DNA of 64,000 bases from Jeotgalicoccus psychrophilus DSM 19085 (GCF_000425845.1 NZ_AUEF01000010.1:40719-104718); one strand, 5' to 3'. Positions 17,094 to 25,254 are shown, counted from the stretch's first letter. The notes: generated by a model not told the origin, from the letters alone. Numbers and translations are program-made.

Positions 17094-17363
17094 ATGGCTA
17101 AAAAATCAAAAGTAGCAAAAGAATTAAAGCGTCAGGAAATGGTAGAACGATACAAAGATCTGAGAGCGGAAATGAAAGCGAACGGTGATTACGAAGGATT
17201 GCAGAAATTACCGAGAGACTCATCACCGGCCAGATTAACAAATAGATGCCAGATTACCGGACGCCCGAGAGGTGTCATCAGAGACTTTGGGCTGTCACGT
17301 ATTAAGTTCAGAGAACTCGCACACAAAGGCCAGATCCCAGGAGTGAAAAAGGCCAGCTGGTAA
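17094..17363 (+). CDS. rpsN: 30S ribosomal protein S14, zinc-independent (long) form
   Basis: 89 residues: [20 protein letters not shown] at the start and [20 protein letters not shown] in the C-terminal part. It is the C-minus paralogue: the two CxxC zinc knuckles of the short form are absent. Such paralogues replace the zinc-requiring S14 when zinc is scarce. The Zur-like box at the promoter supports that use here. AGAAGGAGAG precedes the ATG at 17094. Confidence 0.95.
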   Translation: MAKKSKVAKELKRQEMVERYKDLRAEMKANGDYEGLQKLPRDSSPARLTNRCQITGRPRGVIRDFGLSRIKFRELAHKGQIPGVKKASW

Positions 17364-17371
17364 AATTTTAA

Positions 17372-17415
17372 ATACTGCATGAACCGAATTATATTTGGTT
17401 TGTGCAGTTTTTTTA
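17372..17415 (+). terminator. Terminator after rpsN
   Basis: ACTGCA..AACC and GGTT..TGCAGT arms with a TTTTTTT tail. Confidence 0.7.
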
Positions 17416-17420
17416 TCCAT

Positions 17421-17443
17421 TTTTTTCACACAGAGTGAAAAAA
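17421..17443. promoter_or_regulatory. Inverted-repeat operator candidate before the ALDH gene
   Basis: TTTTTTCAC-ACAGA-GTGAAAAAA, 9-bp arms. It lies just upstream of a TATAAT at 17462-17467. A related TTTCACACACAGTAAAA occurs at 19616-19632 before the DapA-family gene. Both may bind the XRE-cupin regulator encoded between them. Confidence 0.45.
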
Positions 17444-17516
17444 TATTTGATTTTTATTAGATATAATATTAGAATTGTCGTAAGAATCAAACTATTTAAA
17501 GGGGGATAATTTTCAT

Positions 17517-19004
17517 ATGGCAATTGAAACATTGAAGTCGCGCGTTCAGGAATTCTTAGACGGAGACAAAGGATTGTATATTAACGGCAGTTATATACCG
17601 GCAAAAAACGGGAAAACATTCGATGTATTAAATCCGGCAACAGAAGAACTTATAGCTAAAGTTTCAGAAGCTGATGAATCTGATATCGATAAGGCTGTAC
17701 AAGCTGCAAGGGAAGCATTTGATAATGGTGAGTGGACAAAGATGGAAGCGGCAGAACGTTCACATATTATTTACAAATTTGCAGACTTACTGGAGGAGCA
17801 TCGTGAAGAACTGGCACAGCTCGAAGCATTGGATAACGGCAAACCTTATATGCAGGCATTGGAAGATGATATTGATGGAACAATTCAGCATTTCAGGTAT
17901 TACTCAGGTTGGGCGACTAAAATTTCGGGACAGACTACAAATGTATTGAATGGTTATTTAACATATACAGTGCATGAACCCGTAGGTGTTGTCGGTCAGA
18001 TTATACCGTGGAACTACCCGCTGGCAATGGCAGGTTGGAAAATGGGAGCAGCACTTGCTGCGGGCTGTACGATAGTAATTAAACCGGCTTCAGAAACACC
18101 ACTTTCATTACTATATGCAGCAAAATTATTTAAAGAAGCAGGGTTTCCGGATGGTGTTGTCAATGTCGTTCCAGGATCAGGAAGTGTTGCGGGAAATGCG
18201 TTGGTTACTCATAAGGATGTCGACAAAGTTGCCTTTACTGGATCAACTAAAACCGGCAGTTCAATTATGAAAAATGCTGCAGATGATATTAAAAGTATTA
18301 CTTTAGAACTTGGTGGAAAGTCACCGGCAGTAGTTTTAGAAGATGCGGATCTTGATACAGCACTCGATGGTATTTTTGATGGAACTATGTATAACTCAGG
18401 TCAAAACTGCAGTGCTACAACACGTATTTACGTGCAGCGCAAAATTTACGACGATGTTCTTGAAGCTTTAAAAGTAAAAGCTGGTAAGGCGGTTGTTGGA
18501 CCAGGACTCGATAATAACACTGAATATGGTCCGTTAGTTTCTGAAAAACAGTTAAATACGGTCCTTGGTTATATTGAGAAAGGTAAAGAAGAAGGCGCAA
18601 GATTACTTGTGGGTGGTTCACGTAAAGGGGACAAAGGTTATTTTGTAGAACCAACAATTTTTGCTGATGTAAAAGACGACATGACGATAGCGAGAGAAGA
18701 GATTTTCGGACCTGTAATGTCAGTATTTGTTTTTGACGAAGTAGAAGAAGTTATCAAACGTGCAAACGACAGTGAGTATGGACTAGCTGCAAGTGTATGG
18801 ACAGAAAGTATCAGGAAAGGCCATCATATAGCGAGTAAATTACAAGCTGGGACTGTCTGGGTAAATGACTTTGGTCTTGAACTGGAAACAATGCCATTCG
18901 GCGGTTATAAAAAATCAGGTATAGGCAGAGAAATGGGCGGCGAATATGGCATTTCCAATTACGTTGAAGTGAAAAGTGTATTTGTTAACCACAAAGTAGA
19001 TTAG
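17517..19004 (+). CDS. Aldehyde dehydrogenase, predicted 2-oxoglutarate-semialdehyde dehydrogenase
   Basis: 495 residues, NAD(P)-dependent ALDH superfamily. Visible are the cofactor segment IIPWNYPLAM, the FTGSTKTG loop, the general-base motif LELGGKSP near residue 264 and the catalytic cysteine in GQNCSA near 297. On sequence alone the substrate is open. Its neighbours (DapA-family deaminase, hydroxyproline epimerase and dehydrogenase) indicate that it oxidises 2-oxoglutarate semialdehyde to 2-oxoglutarate as the last pathway step. AAAGGGGG precedes the ATG; the XRE-cupin gene follows by 24 nt. Confidence 0.88.
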   Translation: MAIETLKSRVQEFLDGDKGLYINGSYIPAKNGKTFDVLNPATEELIAKVSEADESDIDKAVQAAREAFDNGEWTKMEAAERSHIIYKFADLLEEHREELAQLEALDNGKPYMQALEDDIDGTIQHFRYYSGWATKISGQTTNVLNGYLTYTVHEPVGVVGQIIPWNYPLAMAGWKMGAALAAGCTIVIKPASETPLSLLYAAKLFKEAGFPDGVVNVVPGSGSVAGNALVTHKDVDKVAFTGSTKTGSSIMKNAADDIKSITLELGGKSPAVVLEDADLDTALDGIFDGTMYNSGQNCSATTRIYVQRKIYDDVLEALKVKAGKAVVGPGLDNNTEYGPLVSEKQLNTVLGYIEKGKEEGARLLVGGSRKGDKGYFVEPTIFADVKDDMTIAREEIFGPVMSVFVFDEVEEVIKRANDSEYGLAASVWTESIRKGHHIASKLQAGTVWVNDFGLELETMPFGGYKKSGIGREMGGEYGISNYVEVKSVFVNHKVD

Positions 19005-19028
19005 AAAACGAGAGGATAGAGTTAAGAT

Positions 19029-19559
19029 ATGAACGATTCATTTGGCATTGAACTGAGAAAAGTTAGAAAAAGTAAAAAGATGACGCTTCAAGAACTCAGT
19101 GACCGGAGTGATTTGTCGATTAGTTTTCTATCACAAATCGAGAGAGGCCTACGCACATTAACATTCACATCTTTAAATAAAATAGCTGATGCTTTAGAAG
19201 TCGATGTCAATTTTTTCTTCGGAAACAGTAATTCGAATGTTAAGAAACAGTTAATTCAGGAAGGAATCAACAGTGAAGTATTTTCATATACAAGTCTTGC
19301 TGGACAAATATCACATCCTGATTTCATACCGGCAATCATTGAATTAAAATCTAATGAATCTCAGCAAGTGCCATACCAGCACGCCGGACAGGAATTTGTG
19401 TATGTACTGACTGGTCAGCTGGAAGTTGAACTGGATGGCAGAAAAGACACACTCTATGAAAATGAATCTATTCATATCGACTCATCAATTGCACATCACT
19501 GGTACAACGGCACCAATGAAGTGACAAAAATATTATTAGTATCATCATCAAAAAAATAA
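19029..19559 (+). CDS. XRE-family regulator with C-terminal cupin
   Basis: 176 residues. The N-terminal helix-turn-helix is at about residues 8-62 (LRKVRKSKKMTLQELSDRS, then SFLSQIERG), and a cupin sensor domain occupies 105-175 with HAGQEFVYVLTGQ. Such proteins bind a small ligand through the cupin and usually repress nearby catabolic genes. It sits between ALDH and deaminase genes, so it probably controls that arm, perhaps through the TTTCACAC-like sites at 17421 and 19616. The effector is not known; a hydroxyproline-pathway intermediate is a fair guess. Confidence 0.85.
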   Translation: MNDSFGIELRKVRKSKKMTLQELSDRSDLSISFLSQIERGLRTLTFTSLNKIADALEVDVNFFFGNSNSNVKKQLIQEGINSEVFSYTSLAGQISHPDFIPAIIELKSNESQQVPYQHAGQEFVYVLTGQLEVELDGRKDTLYENESIHIDSSIAHHWYNGTNEVTKILLVSSSKK

Positions 19560-19562
19560 CTT

Positions 19563-19632
19563 TATAAGCATTCTTTTAATCAATATTATAAGAATGCTTA
19601 TTCTATAAATTAAAATTTCACACACAGTAAAA
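19563..19632 (+). promoter_or_regulatory. Inverted repeat and operator-like site before the DapA-family gene
   Basis: ATAAGCATTCTT and AGAATGCTTAT form a hairpin (19565-19601) without a strong T-run, perhaps a weak terminator. TTTCACACACAGTAAAA at 19616-19632 resembles the site before the ALDH gene. Confidence 0.4.
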
Positions 19633-19651
19633 ACAAAAGGGGAAAATTATT

Positions 19652-20533
19652 ATGACTAAAACATTTGAAGGCGCATTTCCAGTATTAATCACACCAATGA
19701 ACGAGGATTATTCAGTAAATTATGATGGCATGAAAGAAAATGTGCAGTACTATTTGGATCTGAAAGTACCAGGCATTATTATTGTTGGTAGTACAGGAGA
19801 ATTTGCTTCATTAGACGATGATGAAAAACAGAAAATCGTTGAGCTTGTGGGTGAAATGGTGAAAGACTCAGAGACTCAACTACTGGTAGGTATTGCAGAT
19901 GAAAGAACGAGTAAAGTACTAGAGTACGCAAAAATTGCAGAAGATAATAATGCGGATGGTTTGCTGTTGATTAATTCTTACTACCAGACACCGACTGAAG
20001 AAGAAGCATTTGAACAGTTTAAAGATGTCAATGACAGCGTTTCATTACCAATTATGATGTACAACAACCCATTTACAGCCAATGTGAATTTAGAGAATGA
20101 AACTATTTATAAAATCGATAAAGAACTGGATAAAGTCCAATACATTAAAGAATCGAGCGGTGATATTCGTAAAGTAAGAGCAATTATTAATAATACTGAT
20201 TTTGTATTCTTCTGTGGTTCTGATGATCTAGCATATGAATCATTTGTGCAGGGAGCAACTGGATGGGTTTCGGTTGCAGCGAATATTGCACCAAAGAGTG
20301 CACAGAAACTATATGAATATGTTAAAGCGGGAGAATATGAAGCGGCCAGAAAATTAAATAAAGACTTACTGCCTCTTTGTGAATTCCTTGAGGACTCAGG
20401 TAAATACGTACAAATCGTTAAGAAGGCTATGGATTTAAAAGGATTAAATGGAGGGCCATCACGTAAACCGAGATTAGGTTTAACGGATGACGAAGTGAAT
20501 AATTTGAAAAAATTAATGGAAAAACTAGATTAA
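19652..20533 (+). CDS. DapA-family lyase, predicted 1-pyrroline-4-hydroxy-2-carboxylate deaminase
   Basis: 293 residues, TIM-barrel class I aldolase/lyase of the dihydrodipicolinate synthase family. It shows GSTGEFASLDDDEK near residue 48, the tyrosine of MMYNNPF near 137, and the Schiff-base lysine in YIKESSGD near 166. In this setting (epimerase, D-hydroxyproline dehydrogenase, semialdehyde dehydrogenase) the best assignment is the deaminase converting pyrroline-4-hydroxy-2-carboxylate to 2-oxoglutarate semialdehyde. The general family is certain; the specific reaction rests on context. Confidence 0.85.
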   Translation: MTKTFEGAFPVLITPMNEDYSVNYDGMKENVQYYLDLKVPGIIIVGSTGEFASLDDDEKQKIVELVGEMVKDSETQLLVGIADERTSKVLEYAKIAEDNNADGLLLINSYYQTPTEEEAFEQFKDVNDSVSLPIMMYNNPFTANVNLENETIYKIDKELDKVQYIKESSGDIRKVRAIINNTDFVFFCGSDDLAYESFVQGATGWVSVAANIAPKSAQKLYEYVKAGEYEAARKLNKDLLPLCEFLEDSGKYVQIVKKAMDLKGLNGGPSRKPRLGLTDDEVNNLKKLMEKLD

Positions 20534-20539
20534 TTTATA

Positions 20540-20577
20540 AAGAAGCATAAAATCTTTAAGATTTTATGCTTCTTTTT
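20540..20577. terminator. Bidirectional terminator between the deaminase gene and rpoN
   Basis: AAGAAGCATAAAATC, short loop, GATTTTATGCTTCTT, with T-runs on both strands. Confidence 0.8.
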
Positions 20578-20585
20578 TATTTATA

Positions 20586-21785
20586 TTAAATTTTTCCAAG
20601 CAATTGATTTTTATATTTATTGACGGTACGTCTGGAGATTGAAATTCCTTGTTCATTCAACATTGCTGAAATCTTGTTGTCGGGTATATTTTCGAAGTCA
20701 TCTAAATTTTTAATGAGGTACATTACATAACTGACTGAAGTGTTTTTATAACATTTTTTTGACAATAAAGATTTAATTGGATAAATGCCTCTTGGGGTCG
20801 CGATAAATTTGTTATGCAGCAATCGGCTTATTGTAGCAGGACTGAGTGATGTATACTCTGCCAGCATATTTTGATCTAAAGTATTTAAGAACGATGTATT
20901 CCCCATCAGATAATCAGTTTGTATATTTGCGATAATTGTTAGTATATCTGCCAGATAGACTTTTCGAGCATTTAATATCGATACTAGTTCTTCATAGTCG
21001 TTTTTATAGCTTTCCATTTTACGAGTGAATGAATTCTCAGCTGTAGTTAGGTTAATGGGCTCAAACGTCACGGATTCTAATAAATAATCATGAACCTGAA
21101 TAACAAAGTGATTATTATCATCTAATAAAATCGATGCTTCTGGAGTTAGATATGACGTATCTTCACCATTAACTGGAAATAATTCGCAGTAATTTTTAAT
21201 TAAATCCACATATGATAAAAAATCTGTTTCGTTTACATCAATAGATTTCAAAAATGAATAATTCTGTTTTTGAATGTCATCCATATGAGATATAAAAATT
21301 GAAAATAAATAATCGTTATAAATTTTTTTATGTTTTAACTGGAAAAATAAGAAGTTAATGATATTTCTGCATCCTATACCTCTATTCTCATAATTTTGGA
21401 GAAGATTAATCAAATGTTCGACGTTATTTTCGGTAGTATGCATTATTGAACAAATTTCTTTTGTATCCGCTTCCAGAAATCCCTTGGAGTTTAACGAATA
21501 TATTATATATTTCATCGTTAATTGATCTTTCTCTAAAAGAAAGCAATTAAAATGTTGCAGTATTTCTGATAGAATATCATCGGATTTAATTTCGTTTCTG
21601 TATGATAAAACAGTAAGAGGAATTTTATCCTCATCGATATAGATTAATGGATTGTCACGGCATTTATTTATAATATAGTCATTTAATTCGTCTGAACTAT
21701 ATTTAAATAAACTGATAGAATTATATAAAAAACTATTTAAAGTGATATTTAGGTCGTTGGTAATAATGTTTTCCAGCTTAATCAT
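20586..21785 (-). CDS. rpoN: Divergent RNA polymerase sigma-54 factor
   Basis: 399 residues. Region I is shortened and lacks the usual glutamine richness but keeps the LFKYSSDELNDYI and DNPLIYID pattern (compare LLQLSTLELQQEL and SNPLLE). The core-binding region is leucine-rich. A helix-turn-helix occurs near residue 325 (TSLSPATISRLLHNKF, then TPRGIYPIKSLLS), and the RpoN box reads SRRTVNKYKN at 384-393 against ARRTVAKYRE. Sigma-54 recognises -24/-12 promoters and needs an AAA+ activator; that activator is encoded 2 kb upstream. Well-studied Staphylococcus species have no sigma-54, so this looks like a locus-specific factor. Confidence 0.88.
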   Translation of the reverse strand: MIKLENIITNDLNITLNSFLYNSISLFKYSSDELNDYIINKCRDNPLIYIDEDKIPLTVLSYRNEIKSDDILSEILQHFNCFLLEKDQLTMKYIIYSLNSKGFLEADTKEICSIMHTTENNVEHLINLLQNYENRGIGCRNIINFLFFQLKHKKIYNDYLFSIFISHMDDIQKQNYSFLKSIDVNETDFLSYVDLIKNYCELFPVNGEDTSYLTPEASILLDDNNHFVIQVHDYLLESVTFEPINLTTAENSFTRKMESYKNDYEELVSILNARKVYLADILTIIANIQTDYLMGNTSFLNTLDQNMLAEYTSLSPATISRLLHNKFIATPRGIYPIKSLLSKKCYKNTSVSYVMYLIKNLDDFENIPDNKISAMLNEQGISISRRTVNKYKNQLLGKI

Positions 21786-21847
21786 TATATCAATCCTCTA
21801 ATATTTTACTTACAGCTATACTACCATACGGATTATATATATTAATA

Positions 21848-21865
21848 AATTATATAATTCTTTAC
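21848..21865 (-). promoter_or_regulatory. rpoN promoter element shared with the activator gene
   Basis: On the minus strand GTAAAGAATTATATAATT, containing TATAAT. The same 18 bases recur at 25139-25156 upstream of the activator gene. Here the upstream part forms TTTAC-TTTTT-GTAAA, an inverted repeat. Confidence 0.5.
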
Positions 21866-21883
21866 AAAAAGTAAAATTCAAAA

Positions 21884-21917
21884 TAAAGAAGTTCACTCCA
21901 GATGGAATGAACTTCTC
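21884..21917 (-). terminator. Terminator of the dehydrogenase small-subunit operon
   Basis: AGAAGTTCA..TCC / GGA..TGAACTTCT stem just past the flavoprotein stop, separating it from rpoN. Confidence 0.75.
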
Positions 21918-21919
21918 TA

Positions 21920-23086
21920 TTATTGTGATTGCCACATATTCTCAAGTATTTCACGTCCGGCTATCAAATCCGCATGGAATTTTACTTTTGCGTTTTTTCT
22001 TTCATCATTAATGTGTCGTAATGTATCAGACAATCTTCCTTTATATCCTAATATGTTAAAAGCAGCAGCTCTTCCTTGAAGCATCGCGATTTTTGCATTT
22101 TCAATACCTGTAACGTTACCTGCCACATATAAGTTTGGTAATTCTGTCTGCATGTTTTTACTATGGAGCGGCACATAGCCGCCTAACGACTCCATATAGA
22201 CATGTTTTAAATTCAACAGAGAAGCAATTTCACTGAGTGGTGCGAGTCCATCTGAAATACAGACGAAATCACAATCTATATCATATTTAGTCTTTGGAAT
22301 AGGAGTACCTTCTGAATCAGTTTTTTGAACTGTAACAGATTCAACTTTCTCAGTTCCATTAATACTAACAACCTGTTCTTTAATTGAAATAGGTAAACCT
22401 AATGCTTTGATTCCTGAAGAAGGAAATAATTTTAATGCAGTTTGGTGTAAAGGTTTCACTTTATCAGCGACTGCTACTCCTGCAGAAATAAATTTCGATG
22501 GGGCAGAGCTGCCTAATGAAAGCAGTGTTTCAAATGCATCTTTTGGTGATTTTGTATTTATAATATTTCTTTGCGGCATACAGATTTTAGCAACCTCAAT
22601 ATACGCATATCCAAGTTCCATTGCAATGACCATAGATAATGGATTAATGCCGATTATAACTCCTTTATTTCCGGGTTTTACCCGATTAAAGTTCGTTAGT
22701 ATCTGAGCAGCGCCTACTGTCATAACTCCGGGAAGATCCCAGCCTGGTAAAGGTGTAGATTTTTCTCTGGCACCAGTTGCAATAATTAAGTGAGAGGCTT
22801 CAAACACCCCTGCAGTAGTATGTACAGTATAGTTATCATTGTATTCTACATCGTATACAGAAGTATTGATTAGAATCTCACTTTTCTTTTCAGTTTCCAA
22901 AATTAATTCTTTTGCAATTTTTAATCCGTTCCACCATTTCTCTTTTTTCTCTTCGTAGAGCTGTCCAAGCAGCCGGCCGCCGGCATGGTAATATTCATCA
23001 ATTACCAGTACTCTTTGATTGTCCTGGAGCACTTTAGCAGCAGATAATCCAGCTGGGCCGGCGCCAATAATAATCGTATCAAACAT
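21920..23086 (-). CDS. FAD-dependent oxidoreductase, electron-transfer subunit of D-hydroxyproline dehydrogenase
   Basis: 388 residues from the ATG at 23086, chosen because AAGGAGGG lies nine bases upstream and the Rossmann motif FDTIIIGAGPAGLSAAK follows at once. It overlaps the ferredoxin-like gene by 8 nt. The fold is that of the alpha subunit of opine oxidase, HcnB and dye-linked proline dehydrogenase: FAD motif, an ATGAREKSTPLPGWDLPGV segment, and a final VAGNVTGIENAKIA motif. The C-terminal BFD-type iron-sulfur domain often fused in this family is encoded separately upstream. It probably passes electrons from the catalytic flavoprotein at 25255. Confidence 0.85.
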   Translation of the reverse strand: MFDTIIIGAGPAGLSAAKVLQDNQRVLVIDEYYHAGGRLLGQLYEEKKEKWWNGLKIAKELILETEKKSEILINTSVYDVEYNDNYTVHTTAGVFEASHLIIATGAREKSTPLPGWDLPGVMTVGAAQILTNFNRVKPGNKGVIIGINPLSMVIAMELGYAYIEVAKICMPQRNIINTKSPKDAFETLLSLGSSAPSKFISAGVAVADKVKPLHQTALKLFPSSGIKALGLPISIKEQVVSINGTEKVESVTVQKTDSEGTPIPKTKYDIDCDFVCISDGLAPLSEIASLLNLKHVYMESLGGYVPLHSKNMQTELPNLYVAGNVTGIENAKIAMLQGRAAAFNILGYKGRLSDTLRHINDERKNAKVKFHADLIAGREILENMWQSQ

Positions 23087-23411
23087 AAGGGCTTCCCTCC
23101 TTAACGACATAAGGGATTTCAAATTGTTGTTCTATTACCATATCTTGTACTAAAGGTGTGAGGCATGCCCTCTTATTTCTTTTACCATTTACGGTAACCC
23201 GGCATTCTGAACAATGTCCGATATTACAATACATACCGCGAGGTTGGCCGTCTTTTTCATGCTCTCGTATTTTTCTAATATTGTTAGCGAGAAGAGCAGC
23301 AGTGACGCTTTCCCCTTCATTGCCATAGAGCGTATGATTATTCCAAGTAAAAGGCACAATATTTAATTCCAGATCATCTAAAATTTTATGCTTTGTAATT
23401 CTTTCAGTCAT
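23079..23411 (-). CDS. Ferredoxin-like [2Fe-2S] subunit
   Basis: 110 residues with four cysteines in a plant-type ferredoxin spacing: GMYCNIGHCSECRVTVNG and RACLTPLV (C-x4-C-x2-C-x11-C). This is the Fer2_4 small subunit seen in multimeric sarcosine oxidase, opine oxidase and hydroxyproline dehydrogenases. It overlaps both neighbours by 8 nt, so all three are translationally coupled. It relays electrons within the complex. Confidence 0.88.
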   Translation of the reverse strand: MTERITKHKILDDLELNIVPFTWNNHTLYGNEGESVTAALLANNIRKIREHEKDGQPRGMYCNIGHCSECRVTVNGKRNKRACLTPLVQDMVIEQQFEIPYVVKEGSPYV

Positions 23412-23682
23412 TATTATTCCCCCTTGCCAGATTGAGCAGAGAAATTGTTCGGATTGGCGGCTGTGATTTTAAATGAACATAGTGAGGAGAGTCATTATTT
23501 TTATCATCAGTCATTGACTCGAGAAGGGGTCCGCATGTTCTGGAGTTACAAAAGCCCATGCCAGCCCGTGATTTTAATTTTAATTCTCTCGAATTACTGG
23601 CACCATCCTCCATAATTTCAATAAGTTCTGAGTAATATACATTTTCGCATCTGCATACTACGAAGTCTTCTTCTTTTCTCAT
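23404..23682 (-). CDS. BFD-type [2Fe-2S] subunit
   Basis: 92 residues from the ATG at 23682, six bases after AGAGGTG. The FVVCRCENV and GMGFCNSRTCGPLL motifs give the CxC and CxxxxC ligands of a bacterioferritin-associated-ferredoxin domain. In many relatives this domain is fused to the flavoprotein; here it is separate, giving a four-gene dehydrogenase like the alpha-beta-gamma-delta dye-linked proline dehydrogenases. It is first in its operon, behind a sigma-54-like promoter. Confidence 0.85.
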   Translation of the reverse strand: MRKEEDFVVCRCENVYYSELIEIMEDGASNSRELKLKSRAGMGFCNSRTCGPLLESMTDDKNNDSPHYVHLKSQPPIRTISLLNLARGNNND

Positions 23683-23712
23683 ATTAAGCACCTCTTTTAA
23701 CTATTAAAGGTT

Positions 23713-23731
23713 ATAAGAAAAAACCATGCCA
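23713..23731 (-). promoter_or_regulatory. Sigma-54-like promoter of the small-subunit operon
   Basis: On the minus strand TGGCATGG-TTTTTTC-TTAT: a canonical -24 GG element and, at the right distance, TTTTC where TTGC is usual. It agrees with the site at 25196 at 16 of 19 positions and lies about 30 bp upstream of the first start codon. Confidence 0.6.
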
Positions 23732-23739
23732 CTATTACT

Positions 23740-25104
23740 TTATAAGCCAAACTTTTTAACTTTTGCATAAAGTGTAGGTCTGCTGATTCCAAGGATTTCA
23801 CTGGATTTCTCAATATTATTATTATTTTCAACGAGAATATATTTAATATAATCTGCTTCAATTTTTTCAACGTAATCTTTTAATTCAATTGTTTCATCGG
23901 TAATTATATTTTTTGAAATAGAATTGTCTTCCCCAACTTCGGTTAAATACTGATGGAAAATTTCATTATTTAACGTTTCTTCATTAGAGAAAATCACCAG
24001 ACGTTCTATGACGTTCATCAGTTCTCTGACGTTGCCCGGCCAAGGGTACTTTTTAAGTTCACTGATTAGTTTCTTATTGGCATATTTTATGGACATATCA
24101 TATTTCTCACTCATACTGTATAAATAATAATAAAATAATGCCTCTATGTCCTCTGGGCGCTCACGAAGCGGTGGAATGTGAATGTTCACAACGTTGACTC
24201 TGTAAAGTAAATCTGATCTGAATTCTTCTGAGGATAGTAAGTCTGAAATCTTTTTATTCGTTGCTGAAACCAATCTGAAATTTGTATTCATTTCTTTGTT
24301 GCCACCCAGTTTAAAATACTGTTTTTCTTGGAGTACTCGTAAGAACTTAACCTGCATATCAATAGGCATTTCACCGATTTCATCAAGGAACAGTGTGCCA
24401 TTTTCTGCGAGTTCGACTTTACCTTTGTTTCCTGCTCTGTTAGCACCTGTGAAGGCTCCTTTTTCATAACCGAATAGTTCTGATTCAAATAAATGGCTGG
24501 GTATTGCTCCGCAATTAATAGGTACCATATCACCCTTTACTTTACTTGTACTGTGAATCGCCTGCGCAAATAATTCTTTACCTACGCCTGTTTCACCAGT
24601 AATCAGGATGTTCGCATTTGTTTCTGCTGCACGTTCTATCTGGCTTTTGACACGCTCCATTACAGAACTTCTGTAAATGATATTTTTAAAATTCGAATTA
24701 TTGAGCTGCTGCATGCTATCTGAGAGAGAACTTACTTTATTTTTCAGTATTTCAATTTGTTCTTCACGCTGTATCTTCTCCGTTACATTCACTTCTGAGA
24801 CAATCGCACCTTCTACTTTTCCATCGATGCAAATAGGTACAGATTTAATATCTACATACACATCTTCAGTTGCTCTGTGCTGCTGTTTTTCAATTATTTT
24901 ATTTTCGCGCAAAGACTTAACCATAATTAATTTATCTTCTGCAAAAATATCTGTGATTTTTTTACCTATTACGTAATCGTTATCCATATTAAAAATTTTT
25001 GCAGCTCTGTCACTCCAGTAAATTACGTTTTCTTCTTTATCAATAATTGTGAAAGAGTAATTATGAAAATTAATTAATATATTTATAATTTCTTTGTCCA
25101 ACAT
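23740..25104 (-). CDS. Sigma-54-dependent enhancer-binding activator (PAS-AAA+-Fis)
   Basis: 454 residues. An N-terminal PAS sensor is at about 12-110. The AAA+ domain follows with Walker A GETGVGKE at 170-177, the sigma-54-contacting GAFTGA loop at 216-221 and Walker B LFLDEIGEM from 238. A Fis-type helix-turn-helix ends the protein (EKSSEILGISRPTLYAKVKKF). This is a complete bacterial enhancer-binding protein of the RocR/PrdR sort. With rpoN nearby it should activate the two divergent dehydrogenase operons, probably on sensing hydroxyproline or proline through PAS. It has its own sigma-A promoter. Confidence 0.92.
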   Translation of the reverse strand: MLDKEIINILINFHNYSFTIIDKEENVIYWSDRAAKIFNMDNDYVIGKKITDIFAEDKLIMVKSLRENKIIEKQQHRATEDVYVDIKSVPICIDGKVEGAIVSEVNVTEKIQREEQIEILKNKVSSLSDSMQQLNNSNFKNIIYRSSVMERVKSQIERAAETNANILITGETGVGKELFAQAIHSTSKVKGDMVPINCGAIPSHLFESELFGYEKGAFTGANRAGNKGKVELAENGTLFLDEIGEMPIDMQVKFLRVLQEKQYFKLGGNKEMNTNFRLVSATNKKISDLLSSEEFRSDLLYRVNVVNIHIPPLRERPEDIEALFYYYLYSMSEKYDMSIKYANKKLISELKKYPWPGNVRELMNVIERLVIFSNEETLNNEIFHQYLTEVGEDNSISKNIITDETIELKDYVEKIEADYIKYILVENNNNIEKSSEILGISRPTLYAKVKKFGL

Positions 25105-25138
25105 ACTTCCAACCCCTAATAGTTAAATTATTCATAAT

Positions 25139-25179
25139 AATTATATAATTCTTTACTAATTCAAGCAAAATTAACGACA
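25139..25179 (-). promoter_or_regulatory. Sigma-A promoter of the activator gene
   Basis: Minus strand TTGCTT, 17-nt spacer, TATAAT. It contains the GTAAAGAATTATATAATT element that is repeated upstream of rpoN. Confidence 0.55.
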
Positions 25180-25195
25180 TTCTATTTTAAATAGC

Positions 25196-25214
25196 TGGCA
25201 CGTTATTTTCTTAT
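25196..25214 (+). promoter_or_regulatory. Sigma-54-like promoter of the epimerase/dehydrogenase operon
   Basis: TGGCACG-TTAT-TTTC-TTAT: perfect -24 half, with TTTC replacing TTGC at -12. It is located 41 bp before the ATG at 25255, and a CTATTT/AAATAG palindrome adjoins its upstream edge. Confidence 0.65.
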
Positions 25215-25254
25215 GTATTATTAACAAGCTTATTAATTAGGCAGGAGTGGAATA

